From Pseudomonadota bacterium (lineage in GTDB: Bacteria > Pseudomonadota > Gammaproteobacteria > Burkholderiales > Burkholderiaceae_D), in the NCBI GenBank assembly GCA_023449275.1, contig JAEXJM010000021.1, forward strand, positions 8,736 through 72,735: a DNA stretch of 64,000 nucleotides, given 5' to 3'. A program made the translations under genes and the position numbers. This document shows, in pieces, positions 33,520 through 42,501 of this stretch. Position 1 is the first letter of the stretch. Each line of letters begins with the position of its first letter. The notes below the pieces were generated by a model. It was given only the letters and a program-made list of their open reading frames with translations, did no database searches and was not told where the DNA came from.

Positions 33520-33583
33520 AGTAGTGAAACTTTAAACTTAATATAGCTCAACTATTGCTTATTTTGTATAGTAAAACTATAAT
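33520..33583 (+). promoter_or_regulatory. Rightward early promoter with operators (O-left equivalent)
   Basis: TTGCTT (33555-33560), 17-base spacer, TATAAT (33578-33583): a near-ideal sigma70 promoter. Operators TATAG-N5-CTATA at 33567-33581 (perfect) and 33542-33556 (one mismatch), and a weaker one at 33520-33534. The perfect site covers the -10 box, so repressor binding would silence transcription of the rightward genes. Confidence 0.8.
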
Positions 33584-33618
33584 TGCTTCATCAGCTAAAC
33601 GAAATGACGGAGTAAAAG

Positions 33619-33975
33619 ATGGGATACACAACAAGAGAATACTGCCCGGTCACGAACGATCTGGCCAAATTCGAAAGGCAATCAGCAATCAATGAAATAC
33701 ATGCCGAACAGATACAGGAAAAATTCGATGATCTGATCGACGGCGATTACAGTCCTTACATGCTGGAAAACGTTATTGAATGCCTTGGCGAACTCGAAGG
33801 ACATACGGAACTGCAAGCTGCTCTAAATGATCAGGACGAAGAAATGGTCGGTACGATTATCCTGAATTTCTCCCATGCCTACTGGACAAAACGCGCCAAA
33901 GAACGTGCAACTGAACTCGTCAAAGAAGAAGACGAACGCACCCGGGAAGATGAAGAACGGGCACGTTGTTACTGA
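33619..33975 (+). CDS. Early phage protein, acidic, unknown
   Basis: 118 residues, first gene after the rightward promoter, with a GGAG site. Helical and Glu/Asp-rich (IQEKFDDLIDGDYSPYMLENVIECLG; EEDERTREDEERA). In place of lambda N or other host-takeover genes. No family recognised. Confidence 0.6.
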   Translation: MGYTTREYCPVTNDLAKFERQSAINEIHAEQIQEKFDDLIDGDYSPYMLENVIECLGELEGHTELQAALNDQDEEMVGTIILNFSHAYWTKRAKERATELVKEEDERTREDEERARCY

Positions 33976-34046
33976 TTTTCCTCCGTCGTTACCGGTACAG
34001 GTTCCCGGTTCCATGCCTTAAACCGGGCGAATATAAGGAATTAAAA

Positions 34047-34295
34047 ATGCTTGCTCAAGCAACAACTTATAGCTATACTGGAAGCCTCTCTAAAACAAAA
34101 GCGGTCATTCCGCCCCGTCAGTCTGCGGCTTTTTTTATGCCTGCTTGCAGGCAATCGTACCCATCACTGGTCGGGGTAGAGAATAGCCATACAACACCCG
34201 CAAGGGGAAAGCTATACGCGGCTTCTTTTGTGCCGAGAGTGCGCCCGACCGCTCGCATCGTAGGCGGCCTCTCTCAAAAAACAAAAGAGGTCATC
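34047..34295 (+). ncRNA. C4-like leader with in-frame Ash-type ORF
   Basis: Contains GCGG (34101), CCGC (34110), GCGG (34125) and seven T (34130-34136), the same alternative hairpins as the rha leader, then ATACAACACCC-GCAA-GGGGAA and GGCGGCCTCTCTCAAAA. A frame with a good site (AAGGA, 7 bases before ATG 34047) reads through this RNA in frame into the KilA-N gene, so an 83-residue Ash-like segment (SAAFFMPACRQSYPSLVG) could be fused to it. In P1, C4 RNA controls icd-ant in this way. Confidence 0.6.
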
Positions 34296-35204
34296 ATGAC
34301 TACACTCACTATCGGTACGTCCGAAATCCGTCAGATCAACGGTCTTTATTCCCTCAATGATTTACACAAGGCGTCCGGGGGCGAAGCAAAACACCGCCCC
34401 GGATATTTTCTAACTAACGACCAAACCAAGGCTTTAATCGTAGAAATTCAAACTGCCGGAATTCCGGCAGTTAAATCAGCAGAGGGCCGCAACGGCGGCA
34501 GTTACGCCTGCAAGGAACTGGTTATTGCTTATGCCGCATGGATAAGCCCTGCATTTCATCTCAAGGTTATCCGTGTATTTCTGGCTCAAGTCGGTCGGAC
34601 ATTACTAGCATCGGAAACGATCACGAAAGCCCAACAGGGCGAATTAGCTACCCTCATCGCAGAGCGCTTTCCATCCGGCAAAGATCGCCCATACGCATGG
34701 TCACGCTTCAATAACCACTTCCGGCTGGCCAGCTATAAGGACTTGCCAGCAAACCGCTTCGAGGAAGCCTGCGAATACATCAGGCAGATGCAGGACGACA
34801 GAGTGGCACTCCCGTCAACTGTCAATCTTCTGGACAAGGACTATTTCGCACAGGTACGCGATATTGCCAACAAGTTCATTGATGATTGGTCACGGGTTCA
34901 CAAGGGCGAAGATGTCCATCCGACCCTGACAATACCGGATGATGTGCTGGCGGGAATTGTTGCCCAGCAGTTGAGCCGACAGAACTTCCGGCTGTACGTG
35001 GATTACTCGGGCCGGTTGATGGTGGACGCTATACCGAACAAAAGCCCCTATGAAGGGTTGGCCAAAGCCATAGAGGACAAGGGAAATATCGGGTTGCCCG
35101 ATGAAACCATCCACGAAATCGGGCGCGCTTGTGTCAATGCACTGGCGTATCGAGCCAAATCTCGTGGCGAAGCACTCATCAAGGCACGGAGGGCTGCGAA
35201 ATGA
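34296..35204 (+). CDS. KilA-N-domain antirepressor
   Basis: 302 residues from ATG 34296 (GAGG 6 bases before). N-terminal KilA-N domain (INGLYSLNDLHKASGGEAKHRPGYFL, YACKELVIAYAAWISPAFHLKVI). Middle region ERFPSGKDRPYAWSRFNNHFRLASYKDLPANRFEEACEYI is P22_AR_C/ORF6C-like. The final ~130 residues are nearly identical to those of the Rha protein, even in DNA. Likely antirepressor, controlled by its leader. Confidence 0.88.
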   Translation: MTTLTIGTSEIRQINGLYSLNDLHKASGGEAKHRPGYFLTNDQTKALIVEIQTAGIPAVKSAEGRNGGSYACKELVIAYAAWISPAFHLKVIRVFLAQVGRTLLASETITKAQQGELATLIAERFPSGKDRPYAWSRFNNHFRLASYKDLPANRFEEACEYIRQMQDDRVALPSTVNLLDKDYFAQVRDIANKFIDDWSRVHKGEDVHPTLTIPDDVLAGIVAQQLSRQNFRLYVDYSGRLMVDAIPNKSPYEGLAKAIEDKGNIGLPDETIHEIGRACVNALAYRAKSRGEALIKARRAAK

Positions 35205-35386
35205 ACCGCTACATCCACCTCGACACCGCATGGCGATACATCATCACGTCCTTTTTCGTCGGTGCGGTTTTGGGTTGTCTCTGTGCCTACGTCTGGACAG
35301 ATGACGCCCGAATTGAGCAGGAAAACCAGCTCGTCAGAATCAGCCACATCGTCAAAACCCATTACGCCCAGGAGTGCAGGAAATGA
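35201..35386 (+). CDS. Small membrane protein
   Basis: 61 residues, ATG overlaps the KilA-N stop. A membrane helix (YIITSFFVGAVLGCLCAYVW) followed by a charged C-terminal part with one Cys. Coupled to the next gene by another ATGA overlap. Function unknown. Confidence 0.6.
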   Translation: MNRYIHLDTAWRYIITSFFVGAVLGCLCAYVWTDDARIEQENQLVRISHIVKTHYAQECRK

Positions 35387-35994
35387 ACAGCAACATGGAT
35401 ATATACGAACGATGTCGTTCGGTTCCTGATGAAGCGCAAAAGAAGTTCAACAATGGCAGGTTCTCAGGAACAGACATCAATCCGATGTGGCGTATTAAAA
35501 AGCTGACGGAAATCTTTGGACCATCGGGAATAGGTTGGTGGACGGAAGACGTTAAGTACTGGCTTGAACAGGGAGTTGATGGCTCTGTCGCGGCTTTCTG
35601 TTCCTTGTCTCTGCGGTACGTTTTTGGAGACAAGACCTCTCAGCCGGTACACGGCATCGGCGGAAACGTTTTCGTGCAGAAAAATAAAACATCTGACGAA
35701 GCCTTCAAGATGGCGTACACCGACGCCCTGTCAATTGCCGCAAAAGCTCTTGGCATAGGAGCGGACATCTGGTTTGCCAACGATAAAAGCAAATACGAAA
35801 GTGACGCCAATTTTGACGATCTGGAAAACCCTGACGACTGGACGGATGTTTACACCGCTATGGGCGACGCTTCGACACTGGATGAGCTGCAAGCTATTTT
35901 CGGGCCAGCATGGAAGCAGGCAAAAGGTAAAGACAAGGACGACATCAAAAAAGAATACGACCGCTTGAAAGCGGTGGTGGAGAAAAAACAATGA
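35383..35994 (+). CDS. Sak/Rad52-like single-strand annealing protein
   Basis: 203 residues from ATG 35383. FKMAYTDALSIAAKALGIGADIWFANDKSKY is the conserved strand of Sak-type (Rad52-fold) phage annealing proteins; VHGIGGNVFVQKNK fits the beta-sheet just before. The C-terminal region is Lys-rich. Coupled to ssb, its usual partner. Anneals ssDNA in phage recombination. Confidence 0.75.
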   Translation: MNSNMDIYERCRSVPDEAQKKFNNGRFSGTDINPMWRIKKLTEIFGPSGIGWWTEDVKYWLEQGVDGSVAAFCSLSLRYVFGDKTSQPVHGIGGNVFVQKNKTSDEAFKMAYTDALSIAAKALGIGADIWFANDKSKYESDANFDDLENPDDWTDVYTAMGDASTLDELQAIFGPAWKQAKGKDKDDIKKEYDRLKAVVEKKQ

Positions 35995-36455
35995 GTATCA
36001 ATAAGGTAATTATCGTCGGTAATCTCGGTCGCGATCCGGAAAATCGTTATCTGCCCAGTGGCGAACAGGTTACCAGTATTGCTGTAGCCACAACCGATCG
36101 CTGGCGTGACAAGACTTCGGGTGAACAGAAGGAACAGACCGAATGGCACCGTATTTCCTTTTTCGGCAAGCTGGCTGAAATCGCGGGCCAGTATCTGAAA
36201 AAAGGTTCACAGGTTTATATCGAAGGCCGTCTGAGAACCCGCAAATATACCGATAAGGAAGGTATCGACCGTTATGCGACCGAAATCATCGCCGATACCA
36301 TGCAGATGCTCGGCAGCCGCCAGGGATCCGGTGAACCGCCGGAAGAACGTGGCAGCTACCAGCCACCATCCCGACCGGCCCAGAACAGCCAGCCACGCCA
36401 GCAGGCTCCCCGTCCGGCAGGATTGTCGGATATGGATGACGATATTCCGTTTTAG
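35991..36455 (+). CDS. ssb: Single-stranded DNA-binding protein
   Basis: 154 residues. OB-fold (INKVIIVGNLGRDPENRYLPSG, TEWHRISFFGKLAEIAGQYL, YIEGRLRTRKYTDKEG), disordered Gln/Pro linker and acidic tip DMDDDIPF that binds partner proteins. ATGA overlap with the Sak gene suggests it belongs to the phage operon, although the sequence is close to host-type SSBs of betaproteobacteria. It is the last likely prophage gene. Confidence 0.92.
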   Translation: MSINKVIIVGNLGRDPENRYLPSGEQVTSIAVATTDRWRDKTSGEQKEQTEWHRISFFGKLAEIAGQYLKKGSQVYIEGRLRTRKYTDKEGIDRYATEIIADTMQMLGSRQGSGEPPEERGSYQPPSRPAQNSQPRQQAPRPAGLSDMDDDIPF

Positions 36456-36473
36456 GAAGATTCTCCGGTGACT

Positions 36474-36505
36474 GAAAAAAGCCCCGTTCAAACGGGGCTT
36501 TCGTT
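36474..36505. terminator. Bidirectional terminator between ssb and MFS gene
   Basis: GCCCCGTT / AACGGGGC with a 2-base loop, A6 before and T-rich after. Ends ssb and the convergent MFS gene; near the probable right end of the prophage. Confidence 0.8.
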
Positions 36506-36513
36506 TTTTCGAT

Positions 36514-37698
36514 TCAGACAGTTTTTTCAGGAACGGATAATCGGTTGATGATTTTCCTTCCGCAACCCCAGACTACGAGCGCAAAAATTCCCGTTGCACA
36601 TAAAGCCATGGAAAAGCTGCCAGTATATTCCCTTACCGTTCCCAAAATGAGAGTCAGCATGACATTGGCAATGTTGGCGATCATGTTCATGAAACCGGCT
36701 GCCGTGGCGACGTACAGGGGGGAAACGGTCTGTCCGGTCAGACTGAAGATAGAACCGTAATTGGAGCCGCCGAAAACGGCCAGTGCGATGCCGACGGCCA
36801 AACCCACGTAAACATTGCCGATCAGGCCAAGGATGATGTAGCAGGCTCCGATCAGCAGGACTGCCGTGTTGGTGATCCGGCTTTTGGTGTACCAGCGCAA
36901 CAGGACGCTGCCATAGGCGCGGCTCAAGGTACCGATCAGAAGAACGACACCGGTGGCGAGACTCCAGCCAACTGCTGTGCCTTGACCGTGCAGGTCGGCG
37001 AGAATCGAAGGAAGCCACTGTCCGAGGTTGTTCAGTGTGCCGTAAGACAGGCCGTGAAACATGCCCAGTGTCCAGATAGGGGCGGAAGTCGCCACGAATT
37101 TGAGCGCTTGCAGGAGATTGGAAAGGCTGTTGCCGCGGCCGGCATTGTTTTTCCTGACCGATGCCGGCAATAGCAGGGACAGGGCGATGACGACAACGGC
37201 GATGGCGGCCGGAATCAGGTAGGAAAAACGCCATGCCTCGTTGCCCAGATGCGGCAGTGTCACGAAAGGAAGCATGGTTCCAAGGCTGAATGCCGCGCCC
37301 TGAATGCCCTGTGCCTGTGCGATTTTTTCAGGCGGCGCCATCATGGCGGTGACTTTGACACCTGCCAGAAACAGGACGCCGGAACTCAGGCCGCCACAAA
37401 AGCGCAGCGCGGTAGCCAATGCCAGATTTTCCGGTGCGAGAAATGGCAACAGGTTGGAGGCGAACGCGATCAGGATGGCGATCAGAAAGCCACGGTAGAC
37501 GCCGAGCTTGTCGAGAATCAGCCCGGCTGGTAGCTGTACAAGGCTGTGCGACCACAACAGGCCGCTTAAAAAGAGGGATAGTCCTGCGTAGCCTGTACCG
37601 AAAAGAATCATGAATTGCGTGCTTAACGGTGCCACGCTCATGAAGAGATATCCACCAGCTGCGCTGATCAGGGCTGGAAACCAGATGTAGGAAAACAT
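36514..37698 (-). CDS. MFS transporter
   Basis: 394 residues with about 12 membrane helices. The loop after helix 2 (LPAGLILDKLGVYRGFL) is the MFS motif A type, repeated in weaker form in the second half. Substrate cannot be told from sequence. Host gene, convergent with ssb. Similar 394-residue carriers take up or export small organic acids or drugs. Confidence 0.8.
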   Translation of the reverse strand: MFSYIWFPALISAAGGYLFMSVAPLSTQFMILFGTGYAGLSLFLSGLLWSHSLVQLPAGLILDKLGVYRGFLIAILIAFASNLLPFLAPENLALATALRFCGGLSSGVLFLAGVKVTAMMAPPEKIAQAQGIQGAAFSLGTMLPFVTLPHLGNEAWRFSYLIPAAIAVVVIALSLLLPASVRKNNAGRGNSLSNLLQALKFVATSAPIWTLGMFHGLSYGTLNNLGQWLPSILADLHGQGTAVGWSLATGVVLLIGTLSRAYGSVLLRWYTKSRITNTAVLLIGACYIILGLIGNVYVGLAVGIALAVFGGSNYGSIFSLTGQTVSPLYVATAAGFMNMIANIANVMLTLILGTVREYTGSFSMALCATGIFALVVWGCGRKIINRLSVPEKTV

Positions 37699-38029
37699 GC
37701 TTTTGATTTATCCGTTCTGTGTTGAGATGGATTTGTCGTTTGTGAATTTGCGGGATTTCATCTTACCGAACAAAGACTACTGTTAGAAATATTTTTTTAA
37801 AGACCGATTTATGCTTCCCGGGTATGAATCCCGGATTCGATCGTTCTCATCAGGAAAGCATCATTTTGCATACCTTGTTTGTTTTTGCTTCACAACCTGT
37901 TTTCAGGAACTGGGATATACTCGAATCCGATCAGACAAACGCGGTCATGATGGAATTCTGAAAAATATGTGAACACATTTTTCCCCGTTTGCCGGATAAC
38001 AGGATTTCTTAAAAAGATCAGACAGGATT
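37699..38029. other. Intergenic region between divergent MFS and ZIP genes
   Basis: 331 AT-rich bases with no convincing ORF. It should carry both promoters; a TATACT lies near 37915. No clear operator or RNA is seen. Confidence 0.5.
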
Positions 38030-38980
38030 ATGGCGGTTCCGGAAAACATACATGAAACGAAAACACCCGTGGTGGCAAGCTGGTGGGATTCGTGTCTGCA
38101 TTATTCGAAAAAGCACTGGTTTTACGCGGCTTTTCTGGGAATTGCCACGCTGACGATTCTGGTGCTTTTCACGCAGAGCCTGTTCGAAGTCGCCAATAAC
38201 GGCGTCAGTCTGGCGATGCAATACGCTTTTATCGGTGGCCTGGGCGGTTTTGCCGGAACAGCGTTGGGAGCGGTTCCGGCTCTCGTGGTGCGCCGTCTTC
38301 CGACAAAAGTGGAAGATACCATGCTGGGTTTCGCTGCGGGCATGATGATGGCCGCCAGTGCCTTTTCACTTCTGTTGCCAGGGTTGGCGGCCGGTATGGA
38401 AATGACGTCCAGCAAGGTTTTCGGAGCCGGAGTGGTCGTTTTCGGGATGGCCTGCGGCGTCATTCTGATGCTCTCTCTGGACAAGTTCACGCCACATGAA
38501 CACGAAACGATCGGTTCTTTTGGCCCCGGCAACGAACGTTTCAACAAGGTCTGGCTGTTTGTTTTTGCCATCTCGCTGCACAACCTGCCTGAAGGTATGG
38601 CAATCGGTGTCGGTTTTTCCCATGCGGATATGGCGATCGGTTTGCCGCTGACGATTGCCATCATTTTGCAGGATATTCCGGAAGGGCTTGCCGTTGCACT
38701 GGCTTTGAGAAGTGCCGGTGTCAGCCGGCTGCGGGCTGTCCTGATTGCTGCGGCGAGTGGCTTTTTCGAACCTCTCGGCTCATTGCTGGGGGTGAGCCTG
38801 TCAAACGGACTGGCCCTGTCTTATCCGATCGGCCTCGGTTTTGCGGCAGGTGCCATGCTTTTTGTCGTCTCGCATGAAGTGATACCCGAAACACACAGGA
38901 ATGGTCATCAGACACCGGCAACTGTCGGGCTGATGGTCGGTTTTGCTCTGATGATGGTTCTGGATACGACGCTTGGCTGA
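38030..38980 (+). CDS. ZIP-family metal transporter
   Basis: 316 residues, about eight membrane helices. HNLPEGMAIGVGF (helix IV) and DIPEGLAVAL (helix V) are the metal-binding ZIP motifs, as in ZupT. Loop PHEHE may bind metal too. Probably takes up zinc or other divalent metals in the inner membrane. Good AGGA-like site before ATG 38030. Confidence 0.85.
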   Translation: MAVPENIHETKTPVVASWWDSCLHYSKKHWFYAAFLGIATLTILVLFTQSLFEVANNGVSLAMQYAFIGGLGGFAGTALGAVPALVVRRLPTKVEDTMLGFAAGMMMAASAFSLLLPGLAAGMEMTSSKVFGAGVVVFGMACGVILMLSLDKFTPHEHETIGSFGPGNERFNKVWLFVFAISLHNLPEGMAIGVGFSHADMAIGLPLTIAIILQDIPEGLAVALALRSAGVSRLRAVLIAAASGFFEPLGSLLGVSLSNGLALSYPIGLGFAAGAMLFVVSHEVIPETHRNGHQTPATVGLMVGFALMMVLDTTLG

Positions 38981-39093
38981 AAATTTTATTTGCCTAAATC
39001 CGTTTTTTTCAACAAACTGTCATTATCTACCAGCATAATCGTCCGGTTATCGTACTGGCGTGGTTTTTCGGGAATCTGGAGGGGAACATCTGA

Positions 39094-40548
39094 ATGTTTG
39101 CAGCGATTGATCTTGGGTCGAACAGTTTTCGCTTACATATTGGTGAATATGTGAACGGCAGTATTTGTGTCATCAAGAGCGCGCGTGAGCCGAACCGGAT
39201 GGCTGCCGGATTGAACAGGAAAAACGTGCTGTCCAGCGAGTCGATTCAGCGAAGTCTTGACGCTCTGAAACGTCTTCGTGAAATTCTGGATGCATATCCC
39301 TTGTCTGATGTGCGGGTCGTGGCGACCAATACTATCCGGATTGCCACGAATGCGCAGGAATTCTTGAAAGATGCCGAGAAAGTGATCGGCTACCCTATTG
39401 AAGTCATATCCGGAGAGGAAGAAGCCCGCCTGATTTATCTGGGCGTTGCCAATGTTCTTGCCCGTCCTGAAGAAAGGCGGCTGGTCATCGATATCGGTGG
39501 CGGATCGACAGAACTGATTTACGGCAAGGGGCAGGAAATCGTCAGGGCAGAGTCCTTCAGTGTCGGAACGGTCAGGCAAAGTCTCGCGTTTTTCCATGAC
39601 GGGATTATCGATGAAGCATCATTTGAAGCGGCCATTCTGTCTGCACGCAGTCAGTTCGAGGATGCTGTCGATTATTACCGTTCCTGTGGCTGGACTGAAG
39701 TATACGGTTCATCCGGTACGATTCGAGCAACAGCGGAAATTCTGGCGATAAACAAAATCGGTGATGGTCGCATGACGCTTGAAAATCTCGAGCTTCTGAA
39801 AAAGAAAATGATCGAAGCAGGCCATATCAATAAAGCCAGACTTGACGGGGTCAAGGCGGAACGGGCAACTTCGATTCTGGGTGGGCTGACGATTCTGCTC
39901 GTTTTGATGAAAGATTTCGGCATTGATGTGATCAAGCCGATCGAAGCCGGTTTGCGCATGGGAATCATGTGGGACATTTATCTCATGGAAACCCATAAAG
40001 ACCGCCGGGAGGAAGCCATTCGCGACATGCTCAGGCGGTATAAAGTGGACGAACAGCGTGCGATCCGGGTTGCCGACTACGCGCTGGCGATTTACAAACA
40101 GCTGGGGCCTGAAGCCGACAAGTTCCTGAAGCAATTGTATTGGGGGGCTCTCTTGCATGAAATCGGCATTTTCGTTTCACCGACCAATTATCACAAGCAC
40201 GGGGCTTACCTGATCGAAAATGCGGACATGGCCGGTTTTACGTCCCGGGAGCAAAAGCAGATGAGCAAGTTCGTGTTGGGACAAAAAGGCAATCTCAGGA
40301 AACTGAATGGTGTGCTGACCAATCCCGATGCGGTCAAGGCGGTTGTTGCCTTGAGGCTCGCGGTCATGCTCCAGCATGCCAGGGTCAATTTCAAGGCGGA
40401 CAAGCTGAAAGTTCGTGTCAGGAACCGTATCGACATGTCTGTGCCGAAGGATTGGCTGGACAAGTATCCCACCTTGCTTTACTGGCTGGAAAAGGAGTGC
40501 GAATGGTGGGATGACGTCGGTATTGCGCTGACCATCCGATCGGTCTGA
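39094..40548 (+). CDS. ppx: Exopolyphosphatase
   Basis: 484 residues. ASKHA-type ATPase fold with DLGSNSFRLHIGE, SGEEEARLIYLGV and DIGGGSTELIYG; C-terminal HD-like domain with LLHEIGIFVSPTNYHKHG. It releases phosphate from polyphosphate. With ppk1 nearby, it forms the polyphosphate balance, interrupted by the SulP gene. Confidence 0.92.
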   Translation: MFAAIDLGSNSFRLHIGEYVNGSICVIKSAREPNRMAAGLNRKNVLSSESIQRSLDALKRLREILDAYPLSDVRVVATNTIRIATNAQEFLKDAEKVIGYPIEVISGEEEARLIYLGVANVLARPEERRLVIDIGGGSTELIYGKGQEIVRAESFSVGTVRQSLAFFHDGIIDEASFEAAILSARSQFEDAVDYYRSCGWTEVYGSSGTIRATAEILAINKIGDGRMTLENLELLKKKMIEAGHINKARLDGVKAERATSILGGLTILLVLMKDFGIDVIKPIEAGLRMGIMWDIYLMETHKDRREEAIRDMLRRYKVDEQRAIRVADYALAIYKQLGPEADKFLKQLYWGALLHEIGIFVSPTNYHKHGAYLIENADMAGFTSREQKQMSKFVLGQKGNLRKLNGVLTNPDAVKAVVALRLAVMLQHARVNFKADKLKVRVRNRIDMSVPKDWLDKYPTLLYWLEKECEWWDDVGIALTIRSV

Positions 40549-40563
40549 TCTTTCCGGAACACC

Positions 40564-42285
40564 CTACTGGAAAGCCACTTCGCCGGTTCTGTTCGGATTT
40601 TCCTTGATGCGGGCCAGCCTCACGGCCCGTTCCACGCTCAGTCTGGAAAGCGACACTTCAGGATGTTCTTCTCCCAGAGCGGAAAGCAGAATGTCATGAA
40701 CAGGAGGTTTGAGCCGGGCAAGGATCAATTTCCGGCTTTCTTTTTTCATGTTATCGAAAAAGTCTCTCAGGGCCTCGACAGTCGTCGCGTCCATATCGGG
40801 CGTCTGTTCCAGACTCAAAATGACCGTGTGGACGGGAAGTTTGGTGGCGGTGATGATATCCCTGACCTGTACCAGTATGCGGTCTGAATTGGCGAAAAAC
40901 ATGGCCTGATCGGGCCTGACGATCAGGATACCGGAAATGGGCTGGGCTTCCGGAAAGGCCGAGAGGCTGACGAAATCATGGCTTTGTCCGAGCCGTCCCA
41001 GAACGGAAACGGTGGATTTCGAGTTCTGGCGCAGCATGATCAGCAGGCTGATGGCAATCGCGATCATCAGTCCCTGCAATACCCCCAAAACGAGTACGGC
41101 GAGAACGGACAGAACGATCAGGGCACGGTCGATTTTCCATGTGAAATAGAGCCTGAAACTGGACAGGCTCAATGTTGTGGCCATCGTGAAGATGACGATG
41201 GCGGCCAGAACCGGCTGCGGTATCCATTCGATGTAGGGCAATACCGTCAGGATGATCAGAAAGGTGATGAGCATGGCGGCAATACCCGCGATACGGGTGC
41301 GTGCGCCATAGGCTTCGTTGGCTGCCGTCGCGGAATATCCTGCGCCGACGGGCATCCCCTGGAAAATTCCGGATACGATGTTTGAAATGCCGAGTGCGAG
41401 CAGGTCGCGGTTGGGGGAAATCGTATCGTGGTGCTTGATGGCGAAACTCCGGATGGAACCATAGGATTCCGCGTACAGGATGAAAACCAGTGCGATGCCG
41501 ATTTCAAATAGCTGGAGCCAGTCGGAATAGGACAGATCCGGGATTGTCGGATTGTTCAGGTTGAGATGGATGAGGCCGACGTTGGGAATGTCCATTGACG
41601 GAAGGTCAAGCCATTTGCTGGCAAGGATGCCAAGGATGATGACGAGGGTTCCGCTTGGAAAATTCTTGTATTTTCCGTTTTTTATTTTGCGAAGGTATTC
41701 CCCTGCGGCGAGGAATACAAGCGCCAGTATGGTCGTGATCAGACAGCCGATATTCCAGAAGTTGGCCTGCTTGAGAATGTCGACGATAAAGGCAAAAAGA
41801 TTGCTCTTGTATGAGTGAATATTCAGGACAGTCGTAAACTGTTTGATGATGATGACGATGGCCAGACCGAACGTGAATCCCCTCAAAACCGGTTTTGCGA
41901 TGAAATCGGTAACGTTCCCCATGCGCGTTAATGCAGCGATGATAAAGATCAGGCCGGTCATGACCACAAGGCCGGATGCGAGCATCAGACGGTATCCTGA
42001 ATTGTCTCCTCCAAGTGAAAGTGTTGCGGCAGCCAGAACAACAGCTGAGGAAGATGTCGGGGAAACGAGTGCGAAGCGGCTGGAACCCAGAATCCCATAG
42101 CAGAGCAGTCCGGCAAAAAGGCCGATGATACCGGCTTGTGCCGGCAGGTTGCCGATACTGGAATAAGCCAGGGCCTGTGGCAGCAGCAGTCCGGCAATGG
42201 ACAAACCGGCAATGATGTCCTGCCAGTTCAGAAAACCGACATATTTGCTTTTGAGCTTTTGAAAATCTTCTACCGGCAGGTTCAT
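40564..42285 (-). CDS. SulP (SLC26) family anion permease with STAS domain
   Basis: 573 residues. N-terminal membrane part with ISIAGLLLPQALAYSSIGNLPAQAG, about 12-14 helices, and the GAGYSATAANEAYGARTRIAGI segment conserved in SulP. C-terminal STAS domain from ~430 (ILIVRPDQAMFFANSDRI; TPDMDATTVEALRDFF). It may carry sulfate, bicarbonate or carboxylates; oxalate transport in this family is known, but cannot be shown here. Confidence 0.88.
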   Translation of the reverse strand: MNLPVEDFQKLKSKYVGFLNWQDIIAGLSIAGLLLPQALAYSSIGNLPAQAGIIGLFAGLLCYGILGSSRFALVSPTSSSAVVLAAATLSLGGDNSGYRLMLASGLVVMTGLIFIIAALTRMGNVTDFIAKPVLRGFTFGLAIVIIIKQFTTVLNIHSYKSNLFAFIVDILKQANFWNIGCLITTILALVFLAAGEYLRKIKNGKYKNFPSGTLVIILGILASKWLDLPSMDIPNVGLIHLNLNNPTIPDLSYSDWLQLFEIGIALVFILYAESYGSIRSFAIKHHDTISPNRDLLALGISNIVSGIFQGMPVGAGYSATAANEAYGARTRIAGIAAMLITFLIILTVLPYIEWIPQPVLAAIVIFTMATTLSLSSFRLYFTWKIDRALIVLSVLAVLVLGVLQGLMIAIAISLLIMLRQNSKSTVSVLGRLGQSHDFVSLSAFPEAQPISGILIVRPDQAMFFANSDRILVQVRDIITATKLPVHTVILSLEQTPDMDATTVEALRDFFDNMKKESRKLILARLKPPVHDILLSALGEEHPEVSLSRLSVERAVRLARIKENPNRTGEVAFQ

Positions 42286-42501
42286 AAAAAGTGTCGTCGG
42301 CTTCGTAATGAAGCGCGTTAATAAATGGATGTGTTTTTCTCACCAGCAGAAAACCGGAACGGGCAGATATTCTGCAGGTGTTGGTATTGTATACAGAATT
42401 GCGAATGCAGTATTGGGCATCCTTAAAATTAAGGATGAAGCCGGGACGCTTCGGGAATATGCGACAGATGGAAGGGCCTGTTTCTGCCTGACATCAATGT
42501 A

